Source: Olsenella sp. An293 | GTDB lineage: Bacteria > Actinomycetota > Coriobacteriia > Coriobacteriales > Atopobiaceae | Assembly (NCBI RefSeq): GCF_002159495.1 | Contig: NZ_NFIT01000001.1 | Span: 1 to 64,000 of the forward strand | Direction: 5' to 3' | Length of the DNA: 64,000 bases | In this document: positions 43,755 to 50,453 of the stretch, piece after piece | Layout of the letters: every line of letters starts with the position of its first letter | How positions within the stretch are numbered: the first letter of the stretch is position 1 | Position numbers and translations under genes: made by a program | Notes under the pieces: model-generated | Told to the model about the DNA's origin: nothing | The model's input: the letters and a program-made list of their open reading frames with translations, nothing else | The model's database searches: none

Positions 43755-44174
43755 TTAGTCGAGCTCGAAGCAGAGCTCCTTGTAACCGGGGCGGTCGATG
43801 ATCTTGGGGTGGACGCCGACCTTCTCGCCGGCGATGAGGCGGGCGCGGATGTCGGCGGCCTTCTTCTTGGTGATGCCGAAGATCACGTAGGTGTAGGCCG
43901 GGCCCTCGTCGAGCTCGACGGCGCCGTAGGCGTACTTGCCGACCTCGCGCAGGTAGGGCTTGTCGTTTTGCGGCCCGGGAAGCGTGAAGTCGATGAGGCG
44001 GCCGTGGCCGGAGACCTCGCACCACTCGGTCGCGTGATAGCCGCAGGCGTTGCAGGCCAGGTGGGGCGGGAACTCGATCGCGCCGCACTCGAGGCAGCGA
44101 CGGCCGTAGAGCTTGCCCTCCTCGAGGCCCTGGTAGAACTTCTTGACGACGGGCTCCATCTGATCAAGCTGCAT
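43755..44174 (-). CDS. DUF35 zinc-ribbon/OB-fold protein
   Basis: A 139-residue protein of the DUF35 family: a rubredoxin-like zinc ribbon with Cys27, Cys30, Cys41 and Cys44 (RRCLECG, ACNACGYHATEWCEVSG), followed by an OB-fold (YAYGAVELDEGPAYTYVIFG). DUF35 proteins bind acyl-CoA and act as obligate partners of SCP2-type thiolases, as in HMG-CoA synthase complexes and steroid aldolases. The thiolase gene is immediately upstream. AAGGAGG precedes the ATG. It probably stabilises the thiolase and helps load or channel its substrate. Confidence 0.9.
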   Translation of the reverse strand: MQLDQMEPVVKKFYQGLEEGKLYGRRCLECGAIEFPPHLACNACGYHATEWCEVSGHGRLIDFTLPGPQNDKPYLREVGKYAYGAVELDEGPAYTYVIFGITKKKAADIRARLIAGEKVGVHPKIIDRPGYKELCFELD

Positions 44175-44205
44175 GGGGTATGCCTCCTTTGTCCTCTCGG
44201 CTCTT

Positions 44206-45492
44206 CTACTCGACGGTGCGCAGGATCTGGCAGCGGACGTTCTGGGAGCCGCCGAAGCCGCGCAGGAACGTGGTGCGGGGCACCTTGGCCATCTGCGTCG
44301 CGCCGGCCTCGCCGCGCATCTGCTTGACGGCCTCGTAGATGTCGGCGATGCCGGAGGCGCCGTGCGCGTGGCCGAAGTTGCAGCGGCCTCCGTGCGGGTT
44401 GATGGGCTTGTCGCCGTCAAAGGCGGTGCGTCCCTCGATGGCGTACTTCCAGGCCTCTCCGCGCGGGATGTAGCCGCACTCCTCGGCGGAGCAGATCTCG
44501 GACGCGAGGAAGAAGTCGTTGCACATGAACAGGTCGACCTCGTCCGGAGAGACGCCGGTGAGCTCGTAGACCTGCTTGGCCGCGATCTCGGTCGCCCAGT
44601 GCTCGTTGTGCACGAGGCCCGCCTCCACGGCGGCCGCCCCGGTGCCCAGGACCTCGATCGGGGCGTGCGGCACGCCCATGGCCTTGGCCTTCTCCGTGGG
44701 CATGACCACGATGGCGGCGGCGCCGTCGCACTTCTTCTCGAAGCCGGTCACGCGCAGGTACTGGGTGACCTTGGGGTTGTACATGCTCTTGAGGTACTCG
44801 TCGGCCGTCTCGAAGCCCATCTCGGCGGCGTCCTGTTCGACGGTGGTCTCGTAGTAGGCCAGCGGGTTGGCCACCGCGCCACGGCGCAGGCTCTTGGTGA
44901 GGCCGTTGAGCGCGTCGTCGATCTTGTCGGCGTCGAGGTCGTAGATCATCGAGTACTCGTTGATCCAGTTGTCGAAGGAGACGCCGAAGGCGCCGTCGAG
45001 CGGACGGCCGTAAGCGCGGTCGTAGATCTTGTCGAGCGAGGGGATCATGACCTCGAGCGGGAAGTCCTGGCGCACGTGGGAGGGCATGTGCTCGACGGGC
45101 AGCGTCGAGGCGAGGTCCACCGCGCCGGAGAGCACCACGTCGTAGGTTCCGGAGGCGACGGCCATCACGGCCTGCTCGAGCGCCACGTAGCCGGTGCAGC
45201 AGGCCTCGGAGTGGTGCACCGAGCCCTTGGAGCGCATGCCAAACCAGTCGGCCACCTGCATGTTGGGGGTGATGCAGTCGTTGATCAGATAGGGGTTGGC
45301 GGCGCCGTGATAGAAGAAGTCGACGTCGCGCGGCTCGAGGCCCGCGTCGGCGATCGCCTCGAGCGCGGCGTAGCCAAACGCCTCGCCCTCGCCGATCCCC
45401 TGGGTCTCGGGGTGGTCCTCGAAGTCCTTGAACGGGGTGCAGCCCACGCCCACGATCGAGACGCTGCGCATGTTCCTGCCAAGCTTGACCAT
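44206..45492 (-). CDS. SCP2-type thiolase
   Basis: A 428-residue thiolase-fold protein. The nucleophile is Cys98 or Cys99 in HHSEACCTGYVALEQAVM. The C-terminal catalytic block is GGRCNFGHAHGASGIADIYE (His375/His377 region), and FMCNDFFLASEICSAEECGY is the usual NxFA-like helix. Pairing with DUF35 places it with SCP2-type thiolases that cleave or form C-C bonds on acyl-CoA or acyl-ACP. It leads the operon that ends with the acyl kinase. A TetR-type gene lies upstream in the same direction, and TTGCGTAC occurs twice in the gap (about 45515 and 45609). The ATG at 45492 fits the family start better than earlier in-frame ones. Confidence 0.88.
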   Translation of the reverse strand: MVKLGRNMRSVSIVGVGCTPFKDFEDHPETQGIGEGEAFGYAALEAIADAGLEPRDVDFFYHGAANPYLINDCITPNMQVADWFGMRSKGSVHHSEACCTGYVALEQAVMAVASGTYDVVLSGAVDLASTLPVEHMPSHVRQDFPLEVMIPSLDKIYDRAYGRPLDGAFGVSFDNWINEYSMIYDLDADKIDDALNGLTKSLRRGAVANPLAYYETTVEQDAAEMGFETADEYLKSMYNPKVTQYLRVTGFEKKCDGAAAIVVMPTEKAKAMGVPHAPIEVLGTGAAAVEAGLVHNEHWATEIAAKQVYELTGVSPDEVDLFMCNDFFLASEICSAEECGYIPRGEAWKYAIEGRTAFDGDKPINPHGGRCNFGHAHGASGIADIYEAVKQMRGEAGATQMAKVPRTTFLRGFGGSQNVRCQILRTVE

Positions 45493-45683
45493 AGCATCAC
45501 ATCCTTTTCCGAAGCATTGCGTACCTTCCATGTCTCGCATGCTATGCCGCATGCCAAATGCCGAGAAGAACCTCTGGGCTCAGGGCGTTCCGCCCTGTGG
45601 GACAACTTTGCGTACGGTGTTTCTTTTCGCTGGTGAAAGGTATTGTTCGAGAGGGAGCGGGTCTGCCGCTCGGCGGTCGGAAC

Positions 45684-46370
45684 CTACCGCTGGCGGCGCC
45701 GCTCGCCCTTCTCGTCCCGCACGTCCCGCCCGTCCTTCTCGCCCCGCGCGCCCCTTCCGCGGAACGGCGACGCGGGCACGTGACGCGCGTTGGTCTCGTC
45801 GAGGAAAAAAGGCGCGTAGAAGAGGCGGTTGAGCACGCCGGCGACGACCTCCGGGGAGACCTCCGGGCGCTCCTCGAGCCAGTACTGGATCACGTTGTGG
45901 TGGCCGGCGAGAACGAAGGCGAGGTAGAAATCGCGGTAGGTGTCGGAGCCCTCCACGTCGGAGAGGCGCTCGCGGAAGTGGTCGTGCATGAGGATCGTGG
46001 CCTTGTGCACGAACTGCGGGTCGCCGTGCGGGCCGTTGAGCGCCACGATCTTGTCGCGCCGCTCAGCGAGGACCTCCATGCGCCGGATCATCGTGGGCGT
46101 GGGGTCGAGCTCGGACTGGCCGAAGCGGGCCTTGAGGGCGTAGCTGTTGATGGAGTGCATGTTGGCCAGCACGTCGGTCTCGAAGGCCTTGACCACGTCG
46201 TCGACCGAGCCAAAGCGCCGGTAGAAGGTCGAGCGGGAGATGCCGGCGAGGCGCACGACGTCCGCCACGCGGATGTCGGGGATGTCGGTCGTCTCCATGA
46301 GCGTAAAGACCGCGTCCTCGATGCGCGCGTCGACGGGGTCCATCCTGTCGCTGCCTCCCCAGACCGTCAT
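45684..46370 (-). CDS. TetR/AcrR-family regulator
   Basis: A 228-residue TetR-type repressor. The helix-turn-helix lies at residues 30-55 (IRVADVVRLAGISRSTFYRR). A mostly helical ligand domain follows (DIPD to LNRLFYAPFF). The C-terminal 30 residues are a charged, low-complexity tail (GRGARGEKDGRDVRDEKGER) that is unusual for the family and coincides with CTTCTCG-rich DNA, suggesting recent read-through into former spacer. GGGAGGGC precedes the ATG at 46370. It lies upstream of the thiolase operon and is divergent from the PucR-type gene, so it may control both. Confidence 0.87.
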   Translation of the reverse strand: MTVWGGSDRMDPVDARIEDAVFTLMETTDIPDIRVADVVRLAGISRSTFYRRFGSVDDVVKAFETDVLANMHSINSYALKARFGQSELDPTPTMIRRMEVLAERRDKIVALNGPHGDPQFVHKATILMHDHFRERLSDVEGSDTYRDFYLAFVLAGHHNVIQYWLEERPEVSPEVVAGVLNRLFYAPFFLDETNARHVPASPFRGRGARGEKDGRDVRDEKGERRRQR

Positions 46371-46446
46371 GGTCGCCCTCCCTCTCATTTCCATTATCAT
46401 GTGTCGCAGAAATCCGTCAGCAGCGCACCGCCGAAAGGAGCCGTGA

Positions 46447-47763
46447 ATGGAGCAGGGCGACCCTTCCACGCAGGCGAGAAGAGACCGCATCCTCGCGGCG
46501 CTCCTCTCCGACCGGGGCATCAGGCACCTCGTCGACGAGGCGGCCGACGCCCTCGGCAACCCCATCGTGGTCGTGGACCCGAGCTACCACTACGTCGCGA
46601 GCGGCGGCGTGTCCCCGGCGGCCGATGACGACTCCGCCTACGCGCGCGCGATGCGCGAGGAGATGGCCTTCGGCGACATCCTCGAGGACGGCGTGGCCTT
46701 CATCGAGGACGACGGCATCAACGAGCGGCTCGCCCGCGCCCGCGGGCCCGTGGTGCGCGACAACGCCAACCTCGCCCTCACCACGATGACGCAAAACGTC
46801 ATGGTGCACGGCATCTGCCTGGCGCGCGTCATGATGATGGCCCACGAGAGGCCCTTCGCCGAGGGTGACGTCGAGGACTTCTCGCTTTTGTGCAACGTCG
46901 TCGGGCAGGAGCTGCAGAAGGGGGAGGTCTTCACCGTGGGCAGCGCCCAGATGGAGTCCTACTTCCTGCGCCGCCTGCTCGAGGACGAGCAGCCCACGCC
47001 CCAGGCCACCGCGCGCCGCCTGGCGCTTCTGGGCATCGAGCCGCTGCCCACGCTCTTCGTCGTGGTGGTCCGCGACGCGTCCGACGGCGCCCTCGGCGCT
47101 CGGGACGAGGAGAGCCTGCGCGGCCAGCTCCAGCCGATGCTGGTCAAGAGCCTCACGACCTCCTACGGCGGCGACCTCGTGATCGTGGCGAGCCGTGCGG
47201 AGGGGCCGATGCTCTCCGCCTACGACCGGCGCCTGCTCGCGCGCGTCGCCAAGGACAACGATGTGCTCGTGGGCGTGAGCAACGCCTTCGACGACATCTG
47301 CGACGTGCGCCGTCACCTCGCCCAGGCGCGCTCCGCGATCCACTTTGGCTCCTCCTACACCAAGGTGCTCGACGACACCCACGTCTACAACTACTGCGAC
47401 TACACCTACATGGAGCTGCTCGACTTAGCCAACGACCGGGTGAACCTGTTCAACTACGTCCATCCCGCGATCTGGGCGCTCTACGACCACGACCAGCGCC
47501 ACGGCAGCGAGCTGGTGGAGACGCTTTACGCCTACATGCAAAACGGCTGCAGCACCGCGCGCACCGCGCTTCTGCTGTGCCTGCACAAGAACACGCTGCT
47601 CTACCGCCTGGGCCGCATCAAGGAGATCTGCGAGAACGACCTCACGTCCGGCGAGGACCTGTTCTTGTTCCACCTCTCCATCCGCGCCCTGATCTACCTG
47701 GGCCTGCTCGAGACGCGCACCAAGCCGCGCACGAGCGACGACCTCCGCGCGCACCACAAGTGA
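46447..47763 (+). CDS. PucR-type regulator (1)
   Basis: A 438-residue regulator with a PucR C-terminal helix-turn-helix (MQNGCSTARTALLLCLHKNT, then LLYRLGRIKEICENDLTSGE). The middle has a diverged GGDEF-like domain common in the CdaR/PucR family (LFVVVVRDASDGALGARDEE to HLAQARSAIHFG). The N-terminal 150 residues look like a PAS/GAF-type sensor (ALGNPIVVVDPSYHYVASGG). AAAGGAGCC precedes the ATG. Such regulators often activate small-molecule catabolic genes. It is followed by palindromic element D and the convergent flavin reductase gene; a second PucR-type gene lies at 55677. Confidence 0.87.
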   Translation: MEQGDPSTQARRDRILAALLSDRGIRHLVDEAADALGNPIVVVDPSYHYVASGGVSPAADDDSAYARAMREEMAFGDILEDGVAFIEDDGINERLARARGPVVRDNANLALTTMTQNVMVHGICLARVMMMAHERPFAEGDVEDFSLLCNVVGQELQKGEVFTVGSAQMESYFLRRLLEDEQPTPQATARRLALLGIEPLPTLFVVVVRDASDGALGARDEESLRGQLQPMLVKSLTTSYGGDLVIVASRAEGPMLSAYDRRLLARVAKDNDVLVGVSNAFDDICDVRRHLAQARSAIHFGSSYTKVLDDTHVYNYCDYTYMELLDLANDRVNLFNYVHPAIWALYDHDQRHGSELVETLYAYMQNGCSTARTALLLCLHKNTLLYRLGRIKEICENDLTSGEDLFLFHLSIRALIYLGLLETRTKPRTSDDLRAHHK

Positions 47764-47781
47764 GGGCGCGAGGAGGTCGCC

Positions 47782-47934
47782 CTTCTCGGCCGGATCGTCC
47801 GGAACCCGCACGTTTCGAGGAAGCGCGCGGATTCCGGACGCTTTTGTCGAGAAGAACGACCGGAACTCGCACCTCTTCCGGAGACGTGCGGACTCCGGAC
47901 GCTTTCGCGGTCCAAACCGTCCGGAATCCGCACG
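47782..47934. repeat. palindromic word-array element D
   Basis: Five copies of one word alternate in orientation: CGTCCGGAACCCGCACG (47796), inverted (about 47825-47840), direct (CGACCGGAACTCGCAC, about 47857), inverted (about 47884-47901), and direct (CGTCCGGAATCCGCACG, 47918). CTTCTCG (47782) and CGAGAAG (47848) face each other. It occupies the convergent spacer between the PucR-type gene and the flavin reductase gene. The word differs from those of elements A-C, E and F. Confidence 0.88.
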
Positions 47935-47967
47935 CGGGCCAGAGGGGACGACTCCCCCTCTGGCCCG
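47935..47967. terminator. bidirectional terminator-like stem
   Basis: CGGGCCAGAGGGG and CCCCTCTGGCCCG pair over 13 bp with a 7-base loop, between the convergent PucR-type and flavin reductase genes. There is no strong T run on either side. Confidence 0.6.
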
Positions 47968-47972
47968 TCTGA

Positions 47973-48962
47973 CTAGCGCTCGATCTTGAGCGTCGGGAAC
48001 TCCATCTTGGCGTACTTCTCCATCAGCGGCTTGACCTCGTCGAGGTGCGCGAAGAACTCATCGCGCGTCTTGTTGATCTCGTTGAGGTGCTCGGCGCGTG
48101 CCTTGTCGTCGTTGCGGTCGCGGATGAGGCCGTTCTCGGCGATCTTGAGGTAGGGACGACCGGTCTCCTCGTTGACGGCGAGGTCGCCGCCGGCGCCGCA
48201 CACCGCGCACTCCCACGGGAACTCGATGCCGTCCCAGTGCTTGTCGCCGGGGTAGACGAGCGAGCTGTGGCAGTTGGGGCACACGCCGTCATCGGGGTCG
48301 CCGAGCCAGGTGCGCTCCTCGACCGGCGTCTGGATGGCCTTGACGATGTTCTCGCCCATCTTGCGGGCGCGGGCGAGCTGGCCGCCCCACTCGACGTCGT
48401 CGCCCCAGACGAAGGCATTGCCCGGGCGGCCGTCGCGCTGCGCCATGTAGCGGTCGACGACCTGCAGCGACATCGTGAACATGGTGGCCTGCAGGCTCTC
48501 GAGGGCGAGGCTCTGCCAGTCGTGCATGGAGCCGCCCACCGCGATCAGGCCGGCCACGGTGTGCGGGTTCTCCTTCACCGCGCCGATGGCGAGAAGGAAC
48601 GACAGCTCGTAGGCAAGGAAGCGCTGCGCGAAGCGCGTGTAGACCGAGCTCGGGGTGAGGTCGTAGGTCGGGACGGCGAAGATCACGCCGTGGCAGGTGC
48701 GCAGCTCGCTCACGATGGCGTCGACGTCGTCCTTGTTCTTGAGGACGCAGCCGTGATACTCCTTCTGGAGGCCCGCGCCGACCTTGCCCATCTGCATCGT
48801 GCAGCCCTCGCAGCCGGTGCACGGCAAGATGTTGTAGTCAAAGAGGTTGATCAGCTCGACCTCGCCGCCGGCCTCCTGGACCGCGCAGAGCGCCTCCTTG
48901 GCGAGCGCCTCGCCGTTGCCTCCGTGCCTGCCGGCGCAGATTGCCATGACCTTGAAAGACAT
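47973..48962 (-). CDS. iron-sulfur flavoprotein-like reductase (1)
   Basis: A 329-residue protein with an N-terminal flavodoxin-like NADPH:FMN reductase domain (FKVMAICAGRHGGNGEALAK). It carries a compact cysteine cluster CTGCEGC (Cys48, 51, 54) with a further Cys in YHGC, as in iron-sulfur flavoproteins. Residues 130-250 contain family helices and a WGDDVEWGGQLARARKMGEN block. A C-terminal zinc-ribbon-like domain follows (VCPNCHSSLVY and WECAVCGAGGDLAV), which is an unusual addition. It should be cytoplasmic and pass electrons between Fe-S and FMN. A paralogue with the same plan is at 54465. The substrate is unknown. Confidence 0.82.
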   Translation of the reverse strand: MSFKVMAICAGRHGGNGEALAKEALCAVQEAGGEVELINLFDYNILPCTGCEGCTMQMGKVGAGLQKEYHGCVLKNKDDVDAIVSELRTCHGVIFAVPTYDLTPSSVYTRFAQRFLAYELSFLLAIGAVKENPHTVAGLIAVGGSMHDWQSLALESLQATMFTMSLQVVDRYMAQRDGRPGNAFVWGDDVEWGGQLARARKMGENIVKAIQTPVEERTWLGDPDDGVCPNCHSSLVYPGDKHWDGIEFPWECAVCGAGGDLAVNEETGRPYLKIAENGLIRDRNDDKARAEHLNEINKTRDEFFAHLDEVKPLMEKYAKMEFPTLKIER

Positions 48963-49283
48963 GTCCGCTCCTCTCCTCGAGCGTCGGGCGCGGACCCCCG
49001 TCCGCGCATTCTGAGGGAATGCTACGGCGGCGCGCGCGGGCGTTCACCGTCTGGGCGAACGACGCTTTTGGTCGTGGCGGGCGCGGCTTCGTGCGCGCGG
49101 ACAAAGGCGTGACCCCCTCGGGCTCCGGCATGGCAAACAGAGCGCGAGAGGGTCATGTTGCGAGTAGTATCGCACGGCGCCCGACGCGGCGGCATGTTCG
49201 CGGGACCAGAGCCTGGCGGGCGGGAGGGGCCGCCTTTGTGCGCACGGGACAAATCCGCGGCGGCGCGCCCTTCTCGGCCGACG
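48963..49283. other. gene-free spacer
   Basis: This gap lies upstream of the first flavin reductase gene and downstream of the NuoF-like gene. It is very GC-rich, and its open frames lack ribosome sites and recognisable products. It should hold the promoter of the reductase gene; no clear -35/-10 pair is visible. One CTTCTCG word occurs at 49270. Confidence 0.5.
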
Positions 49284-49311
49284 AAAAGGGCCGCCTCGGG
49301 GGAGGCGGCCC
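49284..49311 (-). terminator. Rho-independent terminator of the NuoF-like gene
   Basis: GGGCCGCCTC and GAGGCGGCCC form a 10-bp stem. On the minus strand it is followed directly by TTTTCG. Confidence 0.85.
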
Positions 49312-49324
49312 AGGGACGTCACCT

Positions 49325-49351
49325 GCACGTTGGGGACAGTCCCCAACGTGC
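49325..49351. repeat. perfect palindrome GCACGTTGGGGAC type
   Basis: GCACGTTGGGGAC and its exact complement GTCCCCAACGTGC surround a single A, immediately downstream of the NuoF-like gene stop. It belongs with the other GGGGAC/GTCCCC stems of this window. Confidence 0.8.
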
Positions 49352-49353
49352 TG

Positions 49354-50439
49354 CTAGCGCTTGCGGATGGGGATCGGGCGCGGCGGGGTGCGCGGCTTGT
49401 CGGCGCCGGCCATGATGATGGCCTCCTCGTCGCAGACGCTCACGCACTTGCCGCACTGCGTGCACGCCTTCTGGTCGATAACGTGGATGAAGCGCGGCTT
49501 GCCGAGGATGGCCTCGTCCTCGCAGGCGTCGACGCACTCGCCGCAGCCCACGCACTTGGTGGGCAGGATGTGGTAGGTCATGTACGCCTTGCACTCCCCC
49601 GCCGGGCAGACCTTCTTGGTGAAGTGCTGCTCGATCTCGTCGCCAAAGGCGTCGAGCGCGGAGAGCACGGTGCGCGCCATCACGCGGCCCATCTCGCAGA
49701 GGCTCTGCGTCTCCATGACGGGGCAGAGGTCGCGCAGCAGCGCCACGTCGGAGGCCTTGCCCTTCTTGCGGCAGATGTCGCTCACGATCTGCGCGATCTG
49801 GTGCCCGCCCTCGTGGCCGAAGACGCACCGGCCGCAGGTCTCGTGCCGGTAGAGCTGGCACACCTGGTCGAGCGCGCTCGCCATGCACGACTCCTGGCCG
49901 TACACGCGCACGTAGTCGCTGCCGAGCTCGACGGCGGCGTCGGCGTTCGAGGCCGAGAAGAACGCGCCGGTGGGATAACCCACGTAGACCGCCTTGGCGT
50001 CGCTCACGCCGGAGGCCGCGACGAGCGCGCCCACGGTCGTGGACGCGGGGAGCTCGACGGGGGCCTGCACGCCCTCGAACCAGGTCCAGCGGGAACCCTC
50101 GGCGCCGAGGAGCTCGGAGCCGGCAACGAGGCGCAGCTCAGGGGTGGTGCCGGTGACCTCAGAGGGCAGAGGTTTCTCGCCTGCCAGCACGCAGGCGCAC
50201 GCGGTGTCGTTGGCGTAGACAAAGCCGAGGGACGCGTCGGCCTCGACCACGCGCGCGGCGTCGCCGAGAAGCTCGCGCAGGCGCGCGGCGAGCTCGGGCT
50301 CCGAGGACGGCACGAGCACCGCCACCTCTCCCCCGAGGCCGGCGATCCTCTCTGCCGCGCCCTCGACGTCGGCCTTCAGGAGGTGAAGGGAGACGGGCGC
50401 CGCCGCGTAGGTCGGCATGAAGCTCACAATAGTCGTCAT
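49354..50439 (-). CDS. NuoF-like Fe-S subunit lacking the FMN/NADH domain
   Basis: A 361-residue protein that matches only the C-terminal half of NuoF/HydB-type subunits, plus a ferredoxin tail. The first 140 residues resemble no flavin domain. A SLBB-like segment follows (VELPASTTVGALVAASGVSD), then the NuoF Fe-S domain (HETCGRCVFGHEGGHQIAQI to LRDLCPVMETQSLCEMG), and two 4Fe-4S motifs (CVGCGECVDACEDEAI and CTQCGKCVSVCDEEAI). The usual glycine-rich FMN/NADH loop is absent. It is 14 bases downstream of the NuoG-GltD fusion gene, with which it probably forms a soluble electron-transfer complex. The ATG at 50439 (MTTIVSFMPTYAA) has GAAGGGAGCG upstream. Confidence 0.82.
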   Translation of the reverse strand: MTTIVSFMPTYAAAPVSLHLLKADVEGAAERIAGLGGEVAVLVPSSEPELAARLRELLGDAARVVEADASLGFVYANDTACACVLAGEKPLPSEVTGTTPELRLVAGSELLGAEGSRWTWFEGVQAPVELPASTTVGALVAASGVSDAKAVYVGYPTGAFFSASNADAAVELGSDYVRVYGQESCMASALDQVCQLYRHETCGRCVFGHEGGHQIAQIVSDICRKKGKASDVALLRDLCPVMETQSLCEMGRVMARTVLSALDAFGDEIEQHFTKKVCPAGECKAYMTYHILPTKCVGCGECVDACEDEAILGKPRFIHVIDQKACTQCGKCVSVCDEEAIIMAGADKPRTPPRPIPIRKR

Positions 50440-50453
50440 TTCTCGCTCCCTTC

